Below, one piece after another: positions 26,395 through 34,594 of a DNA stretch of 64,000 bases (position 1 is its first letter; every line of letters begins with the position of its first letter). Both the position numbers and the translations under genes were made by a program. The notes beneath the pieces were generated by a model that searched no databases, was not told the origin of the DNA, and saw only the letters and a list, made by a program, of their open reading frames with translations. This DNA is from Streptomyces cacaoi (GTDB lineage: Bacteria; Actinomycetota; Actinomycetes; Streptomycetales; Streptomycetaceae), in NCBI RefSeq assembly GCF_006539165.1, contig NZ_BJMM01000017.1:62001-126000 (forward strand), written 5' to 3'.

Positions 26395-26645
26395 CCCTCA
26401 CGGGCTTCGTAGGATGTGGCAGGTTCGAAGTGCTGCGGGCCCCGTTCAGCGGGTGTGGGACGGTGGGTTCGGCGCCCGTGGTATGTGACCGGGACGCGGC
26501 GGACGGCCTGGGCACAGCGCGTCCTCTCCCCGGGGCGGATACCAGGTCGGGCACGGCTCCGGCAGCAGGACGAACGGCCGACATGGGGATTCACGTCGCT
26601 TGACTACGTTTACAGACGTCGACGACGGATCGATGAGAGGACGGC

Positions 26646-28208
26646 ATGACGAGGGCATGGCTCACCCGGGCGGGCAAGGATGGCGCGTACGAGCAAGGCT
26701 TCCTCAATGACAAGCTGCTCATCCTGGGCTGGTCGGAACTGGGCGACATCAGCGATTGCCCTAACAGGGACAGGCTCCGAACGCGCGTCCTGCGAACCTA
26801 TCCGCACGAGAACGCCTCCCTGATCGGCAACTGGACCGGCCAACTGTGGCGCTTCCTGTACGAGATGAGCGAAGGCGACCTGGCCGTCGTCCCGCTGAAG
26901 AACGGCAAGGTCGCCCTCGGCCGGATCACCGGGCCCTATGTCTTTCGTGCTGACGGGTCCCCCGTCCTCGGTCACACACGGGCGGTGGACTGGCTGCGCA
27001 CGGACGTGTCCCGCCAAGCGATCCGCCCCGACCTGCGCGCCACCCTCGGGTCCCTGCTCACCGTGTGCGAGCTCAGCAGGTTCGACGCCGCCTCGCGGCT
27101 CGAGTCGCTCGCGCAGGAGGGCGAAGATCCAGGCAGTAGCGAAGAAGACGAGGCCATCAGGGAGTTGAAAGGCCCCGCCGACCTCGCCGAACGTCTCCGG
27201 TCCGGCGAGTCCGTGATGATGACGATCCGACAGTTCATCGGCGTATGGGACGCCAGCAGCCGCAACGCTGCGGTTCTCGCCCTCATCCGGAGCGACCTCG
27301 CCCAGTTCGGTCTCTCCACATCGCCGCCGTTCACGGAAGGCTCCCTCGATACGACGATCGAGGTGCTGTCAGTCGGCAGCACGCCGGAAACTCCCCAGAG
27401 TTCGCGGGACGCGCTGCAATACCGCACGCTCGAAAACGTTGAGGAGCCGCAGCCCCTCACCCTCAACCTCGGCGCCATCCCCTCGGCCAAGGGCGGGATC
27501 GTGACTGTCGCCCTGGACGACAGCCTGTCTCTCGCCATGTCCCGGATGGTGGTGGACGATCTCAGCCAGCTGCCTGTGGTCGACGACGCAAACCGCTGCC
27601 TCGGTGCGGTGAGCTGGAAGACGATCGGCACCGCCTACCTGTCCAGCACGGACCCGACAATCACCGACGCCATGGACCACACGGCGCGCACGGCGGGGCT
27701 CCGCGATCCGCTCCTGGACTGGGTCGGCTATATCTCGGAGACCGGTTACGTCTTCGCCGGCGAGGCCGACGGCACGCTGACCGGGATCGTGACGACGTCC
27801 GATGTCACGGACCGGTTCGGGCAGGAGATGCGCCCGTACACGCTCCTGAAGGAGGTGGAACGCAGGCTGCGCCGACGGGTTGATGAGGTCTTCTCCTCGG
27901 ACGACCTGCACCTGTACGCGCGGGGGATCGCATCGCGGAACCTGCACAAGCACGACACCATCACGGCGGGCGCCCTGCTCGTCTCGCAGTACGAGAAGCT
28001 CCTCGACGACGACGACCGCTGGCAGCGCATGGTGTGGAACATCGACCGCTGGGTGTTCCTTACCCGGCTTGCCGACGTCCGCGAACGCATCCGCAACCCG
28101 CTCATGCACTTCCACGAGGCATTCCAGATCGACCCGGTGAGCGATGAGGACGTGGCCGCGATTCAGGGCCTGGTCGACCTGCTGCGCGCGGCGGACCCGC
28201 GCCCCTGA
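26646..28208 (+). CDS. EVE/PUA-like + CBS pair + HEPN-like fusion, candidate defence effector
   Basis: 520 aa, ATG with AGAGGA upstream. Three parts are visible. Residues 1-125 match the N-terminal PUA/EVE-like domain found in actinobacterial Mrr-type restriction proteins (RAGKDGAYEQGF, GNWTGQLWRF, LAVVPLKNGKVALGRITGPY), a fold often used to sense modified bases. Residues about 279-395 form two CBS motifs (VTVALDDSLSLAMSRM ... QLPVVDD; GIVTTSDVTDRF), which usually bind adenine nucleotides. Residues about 400-515 are helical and contain R483-N-P-L-M-H488, the Rx4H pattern of HEPN ribonucleases. I infer an RNase effector gated by nucleotide and base sensing. It stands alone between a drmA remnant and housekeeping-type genes. 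Confidence 0.7.
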   Translation: MTRAWLTRAGKDGAYEQGFLNDKLLILGWSELGDISDCPNRDRLRTRVLRTYPHENASLIGNWTGQLWRFLYEMSEGDLAVVPLKNGKVALGRITGPYVFRADGSPVLGHTRAVDWLRTDVSRQAIRPDLRATLGSLLTVCELSRFDAASRLESLAQEGEDPGSSEEDEAIRELKGPADLAERLRSGESVMMTIRQFIGVWDASSRNAAVLALIRSDLAQFGLSTSPPFTEGSLDTTIEVLSVGSTPETPQSSRDALQYRTLENVEEPQPLTLNLGAIPSAKGGIVTVALDDSLSLAMSRMVVDDLSQLPVVDDANRCLGAVSWKTIGTAYLSSTDPTITDAMDHTARTAGLRDPLLDWVGYISETGYVFAGEADGTLTGIVTTSDVTDRFGQEMRPYTLLKEVERRLRRRVDEVFSSDDLHLYARGIASRNLHKHDTITAGALLVSQYEKLLDDDDRWQRMVWNIDRWVFLTRLADVRERIRNPLMHFHEAFQIDPVSDEDVAAIQGLVDLLRAADPRP

Positions 28209-28876
28209 GCCGGGGCCCGCGCTTCTCCCCTTGCCACATGCCACCGATCAGGACGATGACGCCGGTCAGTAAAGGAGCGGATCCCTCATTGCCGCTCCTG
28301 AAGCGGACGAGATGACCCCTCGGGGACGGCGGCCTACGGAAGTGGAGCTGCGCAGCCTGTCAGTCGCCCCTTGCGAGGAACTCCGCGCCCGCTGCGTGTT
28401 GGTGACGCGACCGACGGAACGGTTACCAGTGCGCAGCGGGCCACGCGGACGATCTCACCGAGGCCTGGACGATGGGCGACCGAGCCGAGGCATTCACCCT
28501 CCCGCCTGCCTGCTCGACCCTGGTCTTCTCCAGCACACTCCAGAAAACCCGGTGCACGCTGAACATGTGTGGCTCGCGGCGCTGCGCGGAAGGGCTACGG
28601 CCCGCGGGTAGCGGCCCCACTGACATCGGCACCCACGTGTTTTCGGCAAGCGGGTCGACGCTGACACAGTGAGGTCATCCCCACTGCTCACAGAAGGTGC
28701 CGGACCCGCAAGGGGTTCGCCGGTGCGGGCACTTGTGCGTCTCGCTCAGCTTCGTCGTTCAGCGGGCGCCAGCACTGAAGCCCCCCTTACGCGGGGAGCT
28801 GGACAACCGGCCGTGTGCGCGGGCGGAAGAGGGCTCCACCCCCGCGTGGGCGAGGAAACTCCGCCGGCCCCCGCGC
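28209..28876. other. Gap at the end of the defence island
   Basis: 668 bp without a supported gene. At 28273-28299 perfect 8-base arms (AGGAGCGG/CCGCTCCT) form a hairpin 65 bp after the CBS/HEPN gene, possibly its transcript end. At 28387-28441 ten-base arms (GCCCGCTGCG/CGCAGCGGGC) enclose 35 bases. No repeat resembling an attachment site was recognised. Confidence 0.45.
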
Positions 28877-29566
28877 TCACCCCCGCACGGCCCGGGCCGT
28901 CTCCGCCGTGTGCCGTCCCCGGCCCGACGTCAGGTGCCACAGGCCCGCTGCTCGGTAGTAGATGCCGTTCACCAGTTGCAGGAGGATCAGCGTGGCGGGC
29001 CAGAGGAGGCCGGTGAGGGCCGGGACGGTGTCGAGGGGGAGGGTGTAGGACAGGGCGATGCGGGCCGCGGCGTCGGCGAGGAGGGCCAGGCCCCAGATCA
29101 CGGTGGAGACGCGCCAGATGCGGCGGAAGGCCGGTTCGGTCTGCCACAGGGTCTCCCACGGGGTGCCGTCGGAGCGGAAGCGGCCCTCCAGCAGGGGGCG
29201 GGCGCCCAGGTAGGCCAGGGGGCGGCGCGCGGCGGTCGAGCCGAGGAAGAACAGGCCGGCCACGGCCGTCACCCAGCCGTCCCTGGCCAGCATGAACCGG
29301 GTGCCGCCGCTGATCAGCGAGACCAGCATGCCCGCCAGCATCACCCCGGCCATGAACGCCGCCATCCCCTCCAGCCGGCGGTCGCGCAGCCAGTACAGCC
29401 CGGCGGCCACCACGGGCAGCACGGCGCCGGCCAGCAGCGCGGCGAACGTGCTCGCGCCCAGGTCGCGCAGCACGTAGAAGAGGGCGACGGGTGCGGCCAC
29501 GTCGACGAGCAGCTGGAGCAGGAGGCGACGGCCGCCGGGGCGCGGGGCGGGGGCGGGGGCGGTCAC
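28877..29566 (-). CDS. VC0807-like integral membrane protein
   Basis: 229 aa from a GTG overlapping the upstream regulator stop (GTGA). Six hydrophobic segments alternate with short loops, starting with LLLQLLVDVAAPVALFYVLR (about 14-35), and the central PLLEGRFRSDGTPWETLW loop is typical of the VC0807 family found beside TetR regulators in Streptomyces. Function unknown; probably repressed by the TetR protein in the same transcription unit. Confidence 0.75.
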   Translation of the reverse strand: MTAPAPAPRPGGRRLLLQLLVDVAAPVALFYVLRDLGASTFAALLAGAVLPVVAAGLYWLRDRRLEGMAAFMAGVMLAGMLVSLISGGTRFMLARDGWVTAVAGLFFLGSTAARRPLAYLGARPLLEGRFRSDGTPWETLWQTEPAFRRIWRVSTVIWGLALLADAAARIALSYTLPLDTVPALTGLLWPATLILLQLVNGIYYRAAGLWHLTSGRGRHTAETARAVRG

Positions 29567-30303
29567 GGTTCCCGCCTGGTGACGGCCCGGGCGAGGGTGG
29601 TCAGTTCGCGGACGCACTCGGCCAGGGTGAGGCGTGGCGGGCGTGCCATACGGACGATCGCCGCGTCGATGGCGGACTTCAGGGTGAGGGCCATCAGGCC
29701 GGTGTCGAAGGGGCGGAACTCCCCGTTCTCCTGGCCGGCGCGCAGGATCGGCTCCAGCGCGTCGACGTTGGCCCGTTCCGTGACCTCCGTTCCGTGACGC
29801 AACGTGCCGTCCGCGTCGCGTTCGTTCCGGCAGATCTCCGTCATCGCGCGTACGGCGGACGGGTGTCGGGCCGCCCACTCCAGTTGGGCCTCGATCCGGG
29901 CCGTGAGCGCGTCCAGCGCCGTCGTCCGGCCCTCGGCGCGCCGGGTGATGGCCCGGTGTGCGCGGAGTCCGACCTCTTCGAGCACGGCGTCCATCAACTC
30001 CCCCTTCGTGCCGAAGTGGTAGGAGATGAGCCGGGTGCTGGAGATGCCTGCCCGCTCCTTGATCCGGGTGAACGACGTCTGTGCGTAGCCGCTCTCGGCC
30101 AGGGTCTCGATGGCCGCTTCCACGATCTGTGCCCGTCGTGCACTGGCGGCGAGCGAGCGTGCGGACGCCGCCGGGGACGCCCCGTCCGCCGCCGCGCCGC
30201 CCGCCGCGTCCTCCGCCGCGCCGCCCGTGCCGCCGCTCGTCTTCCGGCTCGTCGCGCCGCTCGTCGTACTGTTCACCTCGCCGGCTTCATTCGTTACTCG
30301 CAT
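29563..30303 (-). CDS. TetR-family transcriptional regulator
   Basis: 246 aa from the ATG at 30303. An unusually long, Ala/Gly/Ser-rich N-terminal tail (about 55 residues) precedes the DNA-binding domain: RRAQIVEAAIETLAESGYAQTSF, with the HTH at TRIKERAGISSTRLISYHFGTKGEL. The C-terminal half is the helical ligand-binding domain. It shares a transcript with the VC0807-like membrane protein. An 8-bp inverted repeat spans the start codon and could be its operator. A start nearer the HTH is possible. Confidence 0.85.
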   Translation of the reverse strand: MRVTNEAGEVNSTTSGATSRKTSGGTGGAAEDAAGGAAADGASPAASARSLAASARRAQIVEAAIETLAESGYAQTSFTRIKERAGISSTRLISYHFGTKGELMDAVLEEVGLRAHRAITRRAEGRTTALDALTARIEAQLEWAARHPSAVRAMTEICRNERDADGTLRHGTEVTERANVDALEPILRAGQENGEFRPFDTGLMALTLKSAIDAAIVRMARPPRLTLAECVRELTTLARAVTRREP

Positions 30304-30331
30304 AGGTAATTCATTCCTCGGCTGAGTAACG
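30292..30331. promoter_or_regulatory. Inverted repeat over the tetR start, putative autoregulatory operator
   Basis: CGTTACTC at 30292-30299 and GAGTAACG at 30324-30331 are perfect 8-base inverted repeats, 24 bases apart, centred on the translation start of the TetR gene in a locally AT-rich patch. The position suits autorepression of the tetR/membrane-protein unit. Confidence 0.45.
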
Positions 30332-30504
30332 CGCAAACCCGCGAGGGGCCGCCCGACGCCGCTCCGGCCGCAATCGACCGGTGCGCGCGCCGCGATCCGG
30401 GGTCGGCCGCACCGTGGGCCTGCGGCGGTCCATGCGCCGTGGCCGTGGGACTCGCGGGCGGGTCCACGCGCCGCGGCCATGGAGCTCGCGGGCGCCGGGA
30501 CCGT

Positions 30505-30927
30505 TCAGTCCGCCCGCTCGGACACCCGTCGCAGGATCGCGGCGAGGCGCTCCAGGTCCTCGGCCTCGCAGTCGGCGAACGGGGTCCGGGTGAGCGTCAG
30601 TTCGACGACGCGTCGGCGGACCTGACGGCCCTGTTCGGTCAGTACGGCCACACGGACGCGCCGGTCGGCGGGGTCCGTGCCGCGCTCCACCAGGCCGCGG
30701 CCGATCAGCTGGTTGACGACGAAGTTGAGGTTGGGCGCGTTGCAGAACAGCCGCGCCGCCAGCGTCTTCATGGACGGCGGCGGCCCGTCCGGGTCGATCG
30801 CCCACAGCGCCTGAGCCGTCGCGTGGGTGAGCCCCAGTTCCTCCAGCGGGCGGGCGAGGCGGTCGGCGGTGCGCATGAACAGCTCGTGGTTGGCGCGCAC
30901 CACCGCTTCCAGCGGCTGGTCGTTCAT
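30505..30927 (-). CDS. MarR-family transcriptional regulator
   Basis: 140 aa. Winged-helix region: TAQALWAIDPDGPPPSMKTLAARLFCNAPNLNFVVNQL ... GLVERGTDPADRRVRVAVLTEQG, with the MarR wing (DPADRRVRV). It is divergent from the short-chain dehydrogenase at 31066, and two matching palindromes lie between them, so it probably represses itself and the dehydrogenase, released by a small ligand. Confidence 0.92.
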   Translation of the reverse strand: MNDQPLEAVVRANHELFMRTADRLARPLEELGLTHATAQALWAIDPDGPPPSMKTLAARLFCNAPNLNFVVNQLIGRGLVERGTDPADRRVRVAVLTEQGRQVRRRVVELTLTRTPFADCEAEDLERLAAILRRVSERAD

Positions 30928-30947
30928 GGCGGAAGGCTAGCACTGTG

Positions 30948-30995
30948 CTTCGAGGGTCGAAGCTGTTACGGTCCTGCCGTAGTTCGAGAGTCGAA
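30948..30995. promoter_or_regulatory. Two palindromic MarR operator boxes
   Basis: CTTCGAGGGTCGAAG at 30948-30962 and TTCGAGAGTCGAA at 30983-30995 share the core TTCGA-N3-TCGAA. Their centres are 34 bp apart, about three helical turns, in the intergenic region between the divergent marR and SDR genes. Confidence 0.75.
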
Positions 30996-31065
30996 GTAAG
31001 TAGACAGTCGACGTCGGTGCTCCGGCACGTCCGCGCGGCGGCCCGACGCACGGAAAGGAACACAC

Positions 31066-31899
31066 ATGGGCGTCTGGTCCGGCATCACCGCTCTGGTCAC
31101 GGGAGCCTCGAAAGGCATCGGAGAGGCGTACGCACGCGAACTGGCCCGGCGCGGGGCCCACTTGGTGCTCGTGGCACGCTCCGGCGAGGCGCTGGAGCGG
31201 ATCGCCGAAGAGATCCGCGCGGAGCACGGCGTCGAGGTCGACACCCTGGCGCTCGACCTCTCCGCCGACGACGGGGTGCCCCGGCTGGTCGCCGAGCTGG
31301 ACCGGCGGGGGCACGCCGTCGACCTGCTGATCAACAACGCGGGAGCGGGCGCCGTCGGACCGTTCCTGGACTCCGCGGTGGAGCGGCACGTCGCCTCGGT
31401 CGAGCTGAACGTCGTCGCGCTGATGCGGCTGTCCCATGTGCTCGGTGGCCGCATGGCCGCGCGGGGCAGCGGCGGCATCGTCAACATCGCGTCCACGGCG
31501 GCGTTCCAGCCCATGCCGTACCAGGCGACCTATGCCGCCTCGAAGGCGTTCGTGCTGTCGTTCACCGAGGCGTTCGCCGCAGAGCTGCGCGGGAGCGGGG
31601 TGCGGGTCATGGCGGCCCACCCCGGGGCCACCGCCACCGGGTTCTTCGACGACACCACCGTCACGATGAACCCCGCACTCGCCGACCCGCCCGCACGCGT
31701 CGCCGCGCGGACCCTCGACGCCTACGCCAAGGGCGCCGTCAACGCCTACCCCGGCCGCCCGCTCATGCGGGTCACCACCTGGACCGCCCGGTTCCTGCCC
31801 CGCAGCGCGGTCACACGGCTGGCGGGACGGCTGAACAAGGCACTGGGGCACCACCGCGCACGCCACCTCGACGCCCCCTCGGCCTCCGCGCGGGCCTGA
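31066..31899 (+). CDS. Short-chain dehydrogenase/reductase
   Basis: 277 aa. Rossmann nucleotide-binding motif TGASKGIG (12-19), NNAG motif (INNAGAG), and catalytic Y156-x3-K160 in ATYAASKAF. An NAD(P)H-dependent oxidoreductase of the classical SDR type; substrate unknown. The C-terminal part (PALADPPARVAARTLDAY...) resembles SDRs annotated as acting on steroids or fatty-acyl substrates. Divergent from marR with paired operators, so probably induced by the MarR ligand. Confidence 0.9.
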   Translation: MGVWSGITALVTGASKGIGEAYARELARRGAHLVLVARSGEALERIAEEIRAEHGVEVDTLALDLSADDGVPRLVAELDRRGHAVDLLINNAGAGAVGPFLDSAVERHVASVELNVVALMRLSHVLGGRMAARGSGGIVNIASTAAFQPMPYQATYAASKAFVLSFTEAFAAELRGSGVRVMAAHPGATATGFFDDTTVTMNPALADPPARVAARTLDAYAKGAVNAYPGRPLMRVTTWTARFLPRSAVTRLAGRLNKALGHHRARHLDAPSASARA

Positions 31900-32019
31900 C
31901 CACGCTCCCTCGCCCCCGGCTTCCGGGCGCCCCGGGCCTCCCGGCCCGGACCCGACCGGCTGGCCGGGCCCGCCCCCTGGCGGCCTGGCCAGGGGGCGGG
32001 CGCGGTCGTCCGGCCGTGG

Positions 32020-32064
32020 TGGATGACGGGACGTTCCCCACCGTGGATGACGGGACGTTCCCCA
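32020..32064. repeat. Two 21-bp direct repeats upstream of the SGNH lipoprotein gene
   Basis: The 21 bases at 32020-32040 recur exactly at 32044-32064, a period of 24 bp. Each copy contains the near-palindrome GGGACGTTCCC. The array ends 60 bp before the ATG of the SGNH lipoprotein, in the place expected for a promoter or operator. Confidence 0.6.
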
Positions 32065-32124
32065 TCATGTGAGCAAGCGATGACGGCGCGGCCGACCGGC
32101 CGACGGGGCTGGTTCGCTGAGGGC

Positions 32125-32961
32125 ATGAACACCGACAACACCTCCCATCCGCCGCATTCCGCCCCTCGGCGCCGCCGCCGGGCGACCGTCCCCCTCCTGC
32201 TGGCGGCAGCCGGTCTGGCCGCCGCGGCCCTCGCCGGCTGCGGCACCGGTGACGCGGGGGCCGCGAAGTCCGGGGCGCACACCGCCGCGAAGGGGCCGCA
32301 GGACACCGGCAAGAAGGTGCTGTGGCTCGGGGACTCCATAGCCGCCGCCGAGGCACCGCCGCTGGCGGCGGCGCTCAAGGCCGGCGGCGTGCGGTTCCAG
32401 GACGCGTCCTCCGACGGCGGCGGCACGGTCGTCGAGGGCGACCGGATGGCCAAGAAGATCGCGGCCAACACGCACAAGCGGCTGGCCGAGCAGATCCGGG
32501 ACTTCCACCCCGATGTGATCGCCTACCAGATCACCACCTACGACTGGGGCAGCCCCCGGCAGCAGCAGGCGGCGTACGAGAAGCTCGCCCGGACCGCACG
32601 GGACGCCGGCGCCGATCTCGTCCTCGTCACGGCGCCCCCGTTCACCATCGACGACTTCTACCGACAGCACGAGGACGCGATCGAGAGCGCGCCCCGGGCC
32701 GCCGCGCGGGCCGCCGCGAAGGGCGGCGACCACGTCCGGCTCCTCGACGCCTCCGCGCTGTGGGGCACCGACGCGTCCGCGGCGAAGGCACAGCGCTCCA
32801 AGGACGGCATCCACTCGTGCCAGCAGGGCTCCGCCGCCTTCGCCCAGTGGTTCACCAAGCGGCTCGGCAGCGCGTACGGGTTCACCCCGGCTCCGCCCGA
32901 GAAGTGGGCCGACGGCTCGTGGACCGGGAACGAGCGGTACGCGAAGCTCGGCTGCGAGTGA
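32125..32961 (+). CDS. Secreted SGNH-hydrolase lipoprotein
   Basis: 278 aa from ATG at 32125. Signal peptide with lipobox LAGC (Arg-rich n-region, hydrophobic core, about residues 1-35), so it should be anchored outside the membrane. Catalytic block I WLGDS and block V KDGIH (the Asp-x-x-His pair) identify an SGNH/GDSL esterase fold. Its stop overlaps the GTG of an acyltransferase-3 gene; in OatA-type enzymes these two domains are fused, so the pair probably transfers acyl groups to an extracellular glycan such as peptidoglycan or a cell-wall polymer. Confidence 0.85.
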   Translation: MNTDNTSHPPHSAPRRRRRATVPLLLAAAGLAAAALAGCGTGDAGAAKSGAHTAAKGPQDTGKKVLWLGDSIAAAEAPPLAAALKAGGVRFQDASSDGGGTVVEGDRMAKKIAANTHKRLAEQIRDFHPDVIAYQITTYDWGSPRQQQAAYEKLARTARDAGADLVLVTAPPFTIDDFYRQHEDAIESAPRAAARAAAKGGDHVRLLDASALWGTDASAAKAQRSKDGIHSCQQGSAAFAQWFTKRLGSAYGFTPAPPEKWADGSWTGNERYAKLGCE

Positions 32962-34244
32962 AGCGCGCGAGGACCGCCGTGCCTGTCTCCCCCGCCACCG
33001 CTCCCGCCCCCGTCTCCCGTGACCGCCGCCGGGCCCGGGGCCGCGCCCGGCGCCGCTCCCCCACGGCGGCGGCCCGTGCCCATCTCGCGCCGCTCGACGG
33101 GCTGCGCGGGTTCGCCGTCCTGGCCGTGCTGCTCTTCCACGCCGGGCATCTGGGCGGCGGATTCCTGGGTGTCGACCTGTTCTTCGTGCTGTCCGGGTTC
33201 CTGATCACCGGCCTGCTGCTGCGGGAGGTGGCGGACACGGGCCGCATCGCACCGGTGGCCTTCTGGGCCCGCCGGGCACGCCGGCTGCTGCCGGCGCTGG
33301 CCGTCGTGGGCACCGTGACCCTCGTACTGACCTGGGCGTCCGGCAGGCCGTCGATGCTGCGGTTCGCCCGCGAGGACGCCCCGTGGGCCGCCGCGCAGGC
33401 CGTCAACTGGCACTACATCACCGAGCAGATCGGCTACTGGAACGCCTCCGGCACCCGGGTCCTCACCCACCTGTGGAGCATCGCGGTCGAGTGGCAGTTC
33501 TATCTCGTGTGGCCGCTGGTCGTCGCCGTCGTCGGGCGCGGGCGCCGCGGGCACGCCCGTGTCGCCGTGCTCGCCGCCGCGGGTGCGCTCGGCTCGCTGT
33601 TCCTCATGCTCGACCTCGGCCAGGCCGTGGACACCACCCGGGCCTACGAGGGGACCGACACCCGGGCGTTCGCCCTGCTGCTCGGCGCGCTCGCCGCCAC
33701 CGCGCCGGTGCGGTCGCTGGCCGCCCGGGTGCCCGGGCCGCTGTCCGGTGCGGTGTGCGCGGCGCTGGCCGGGGGGCTCGGCATCGCCTGGGTGCGCACC
33801 GACGGGGAGCACGCGCCGGGGCTCTTCCAGGGCGGACTCTTCGTGCACGCGGCGGCCTGCGCGGTGCTGATCTCCCTGCTCGCCGCCGCACCGGAAGGCC
33901 GCGCCGGCACCCTCCTCGGCAGCGCCCTGCCCCGCCGGCTCGGCGAACTGTCGTACAGCCTCTACCTGTGGCACTGGCCCGTCCTTCTGCTGCTGCCGGA
34001 GGTGCCGGGCCTCGGCGGGTGGGGCCGTACGGCGCTCGTGGTGGCGGTGTCGCTCGCCGCCGCACAGGCGACGAAGCTCCTGGTGGAGGACCCGGTGCGG
34101 TACCGGACGCCCTGGACGACCGGCCGCCGGGGGCTGATCGCCCTCGCCGCCGCGGTCGCCGTGACCGTCGGGGTGTGGGCGGCCCTGCCGCAGCCGCCGA
34201 TGGGGGCCGGGACGGTGGACGTCGGAGAACTGGCCGCGGGGTAG
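32958..34244 (+). CDS. Acyltransferase 3 family (OafA/OatA-like) membrane protein
   Basis: 428 aa from GTG (GTGA overlap with the SGNH gene). After an Arg-rich cytoplasmic start comes the family signature PLDGLRGFAVLAVLLFHAGH, VDLFFVLSGFLIT, and about ten transmembrane helices, ending with SYSLYLWHWPVLLLLPE. These proteins pass acetyl groups from the cytoplasm to the outer face. The extracellular SGNH partner is the separate lipoprotein upstream, a split form of the usual fusion. The much longer plus-strand reading frame from 32322 and the long minus-strand ORFs here are shadows. Confidence 0.88.
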   Translation: MKRARTAVPVSPATAPAPVSRDRRRARGRARRRSPTAAARAHLAPLDGLRGFAVLAVLLFHAGHLGGGFLGVDLFFVLSGFLITGLLLREVADTGRIAPVAFWARRARRLLPALAVVGTVTLVLTWASGRPSMLRFAREDAPWAAAQAVNWHYITEQIGYWNASGTRVLTHLWSIAVEWQFYLVWPLVVAVVGRGRRGHARVAVLAAAGALGSLFLMLDLGQAVDTTRAYEGTDTRAFALLLGALAATAPVRSLAARVPGPLSGAVCAALAGGLGIAWVRTDGEHAPGLFQGGLFVHAAACAVLISLLAAAPEGRAGTLLGSALPRRLGELSYSLYLWHWPVLLLLPEVPGLGGWGRTALVVAVSLAAAQATKLLVEDPVRYRTPWTTGRRGLIALAAAVAVTVGVWAALPQPPMGAGTVDVGELAAG

Positions 34245-34594
34245 GGGCGGTTGGCACGGTCCGAGCGGTGGGTGGGGTCGGCCGGGGGCGATGCCTCGGC
34301 TGGAGGGGGTCGGGCCGTTCCGGAAGCGGCAGCCAAACCATGGGGAGCCCGACCGTCCAGCGGGGCGGGTTCGTCCGGCAGGCGTGGGCCAGCAGGGCAG
34401 GTTCGCCCGGCGGAAGTGGGCCGGTGGGGCAGGCTCGGGTGGTGCGGGAAGATCACGCAAGGCGAGGCAGGAGCGGAAAGCACGCAAGGCGCTGAGGGGG
34501 CGGACGGCGCGCAAGGCGAGGCCGGTGCGGACGGCACAGAAGACGAGGCGGCGCGGACGGTGCGGACGGTGCGGACGGTGCGGAAGGCGTCGGA
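34245..34594. other. Gap with short tandem repeats
   Basis: 350 bp without a gene. From about 34552 to 34587 a 9-base unit (TGCGGACGG) is repeated about three to four times, and GCAAGGC-like units recur from 34440. It must carry the promoter of the lipoprotein/two-component operon. No clear -10/-35 recognised. Confidence 0.5.

Noticed and set aside
28312..28611. Plus-strand 99-codon frame after the CBS/HEPN gene
   Set aside because: No ribosome-binding site, no domain, and unlikely Arg/Pro-rich composition.
32658..34514. Minus-strand open frame of 618 codons opposite the acyltransferase
   Set aside because: Composition is that of an antisense shadow in high-GC DNA; the plus strand carries clear family motifs.
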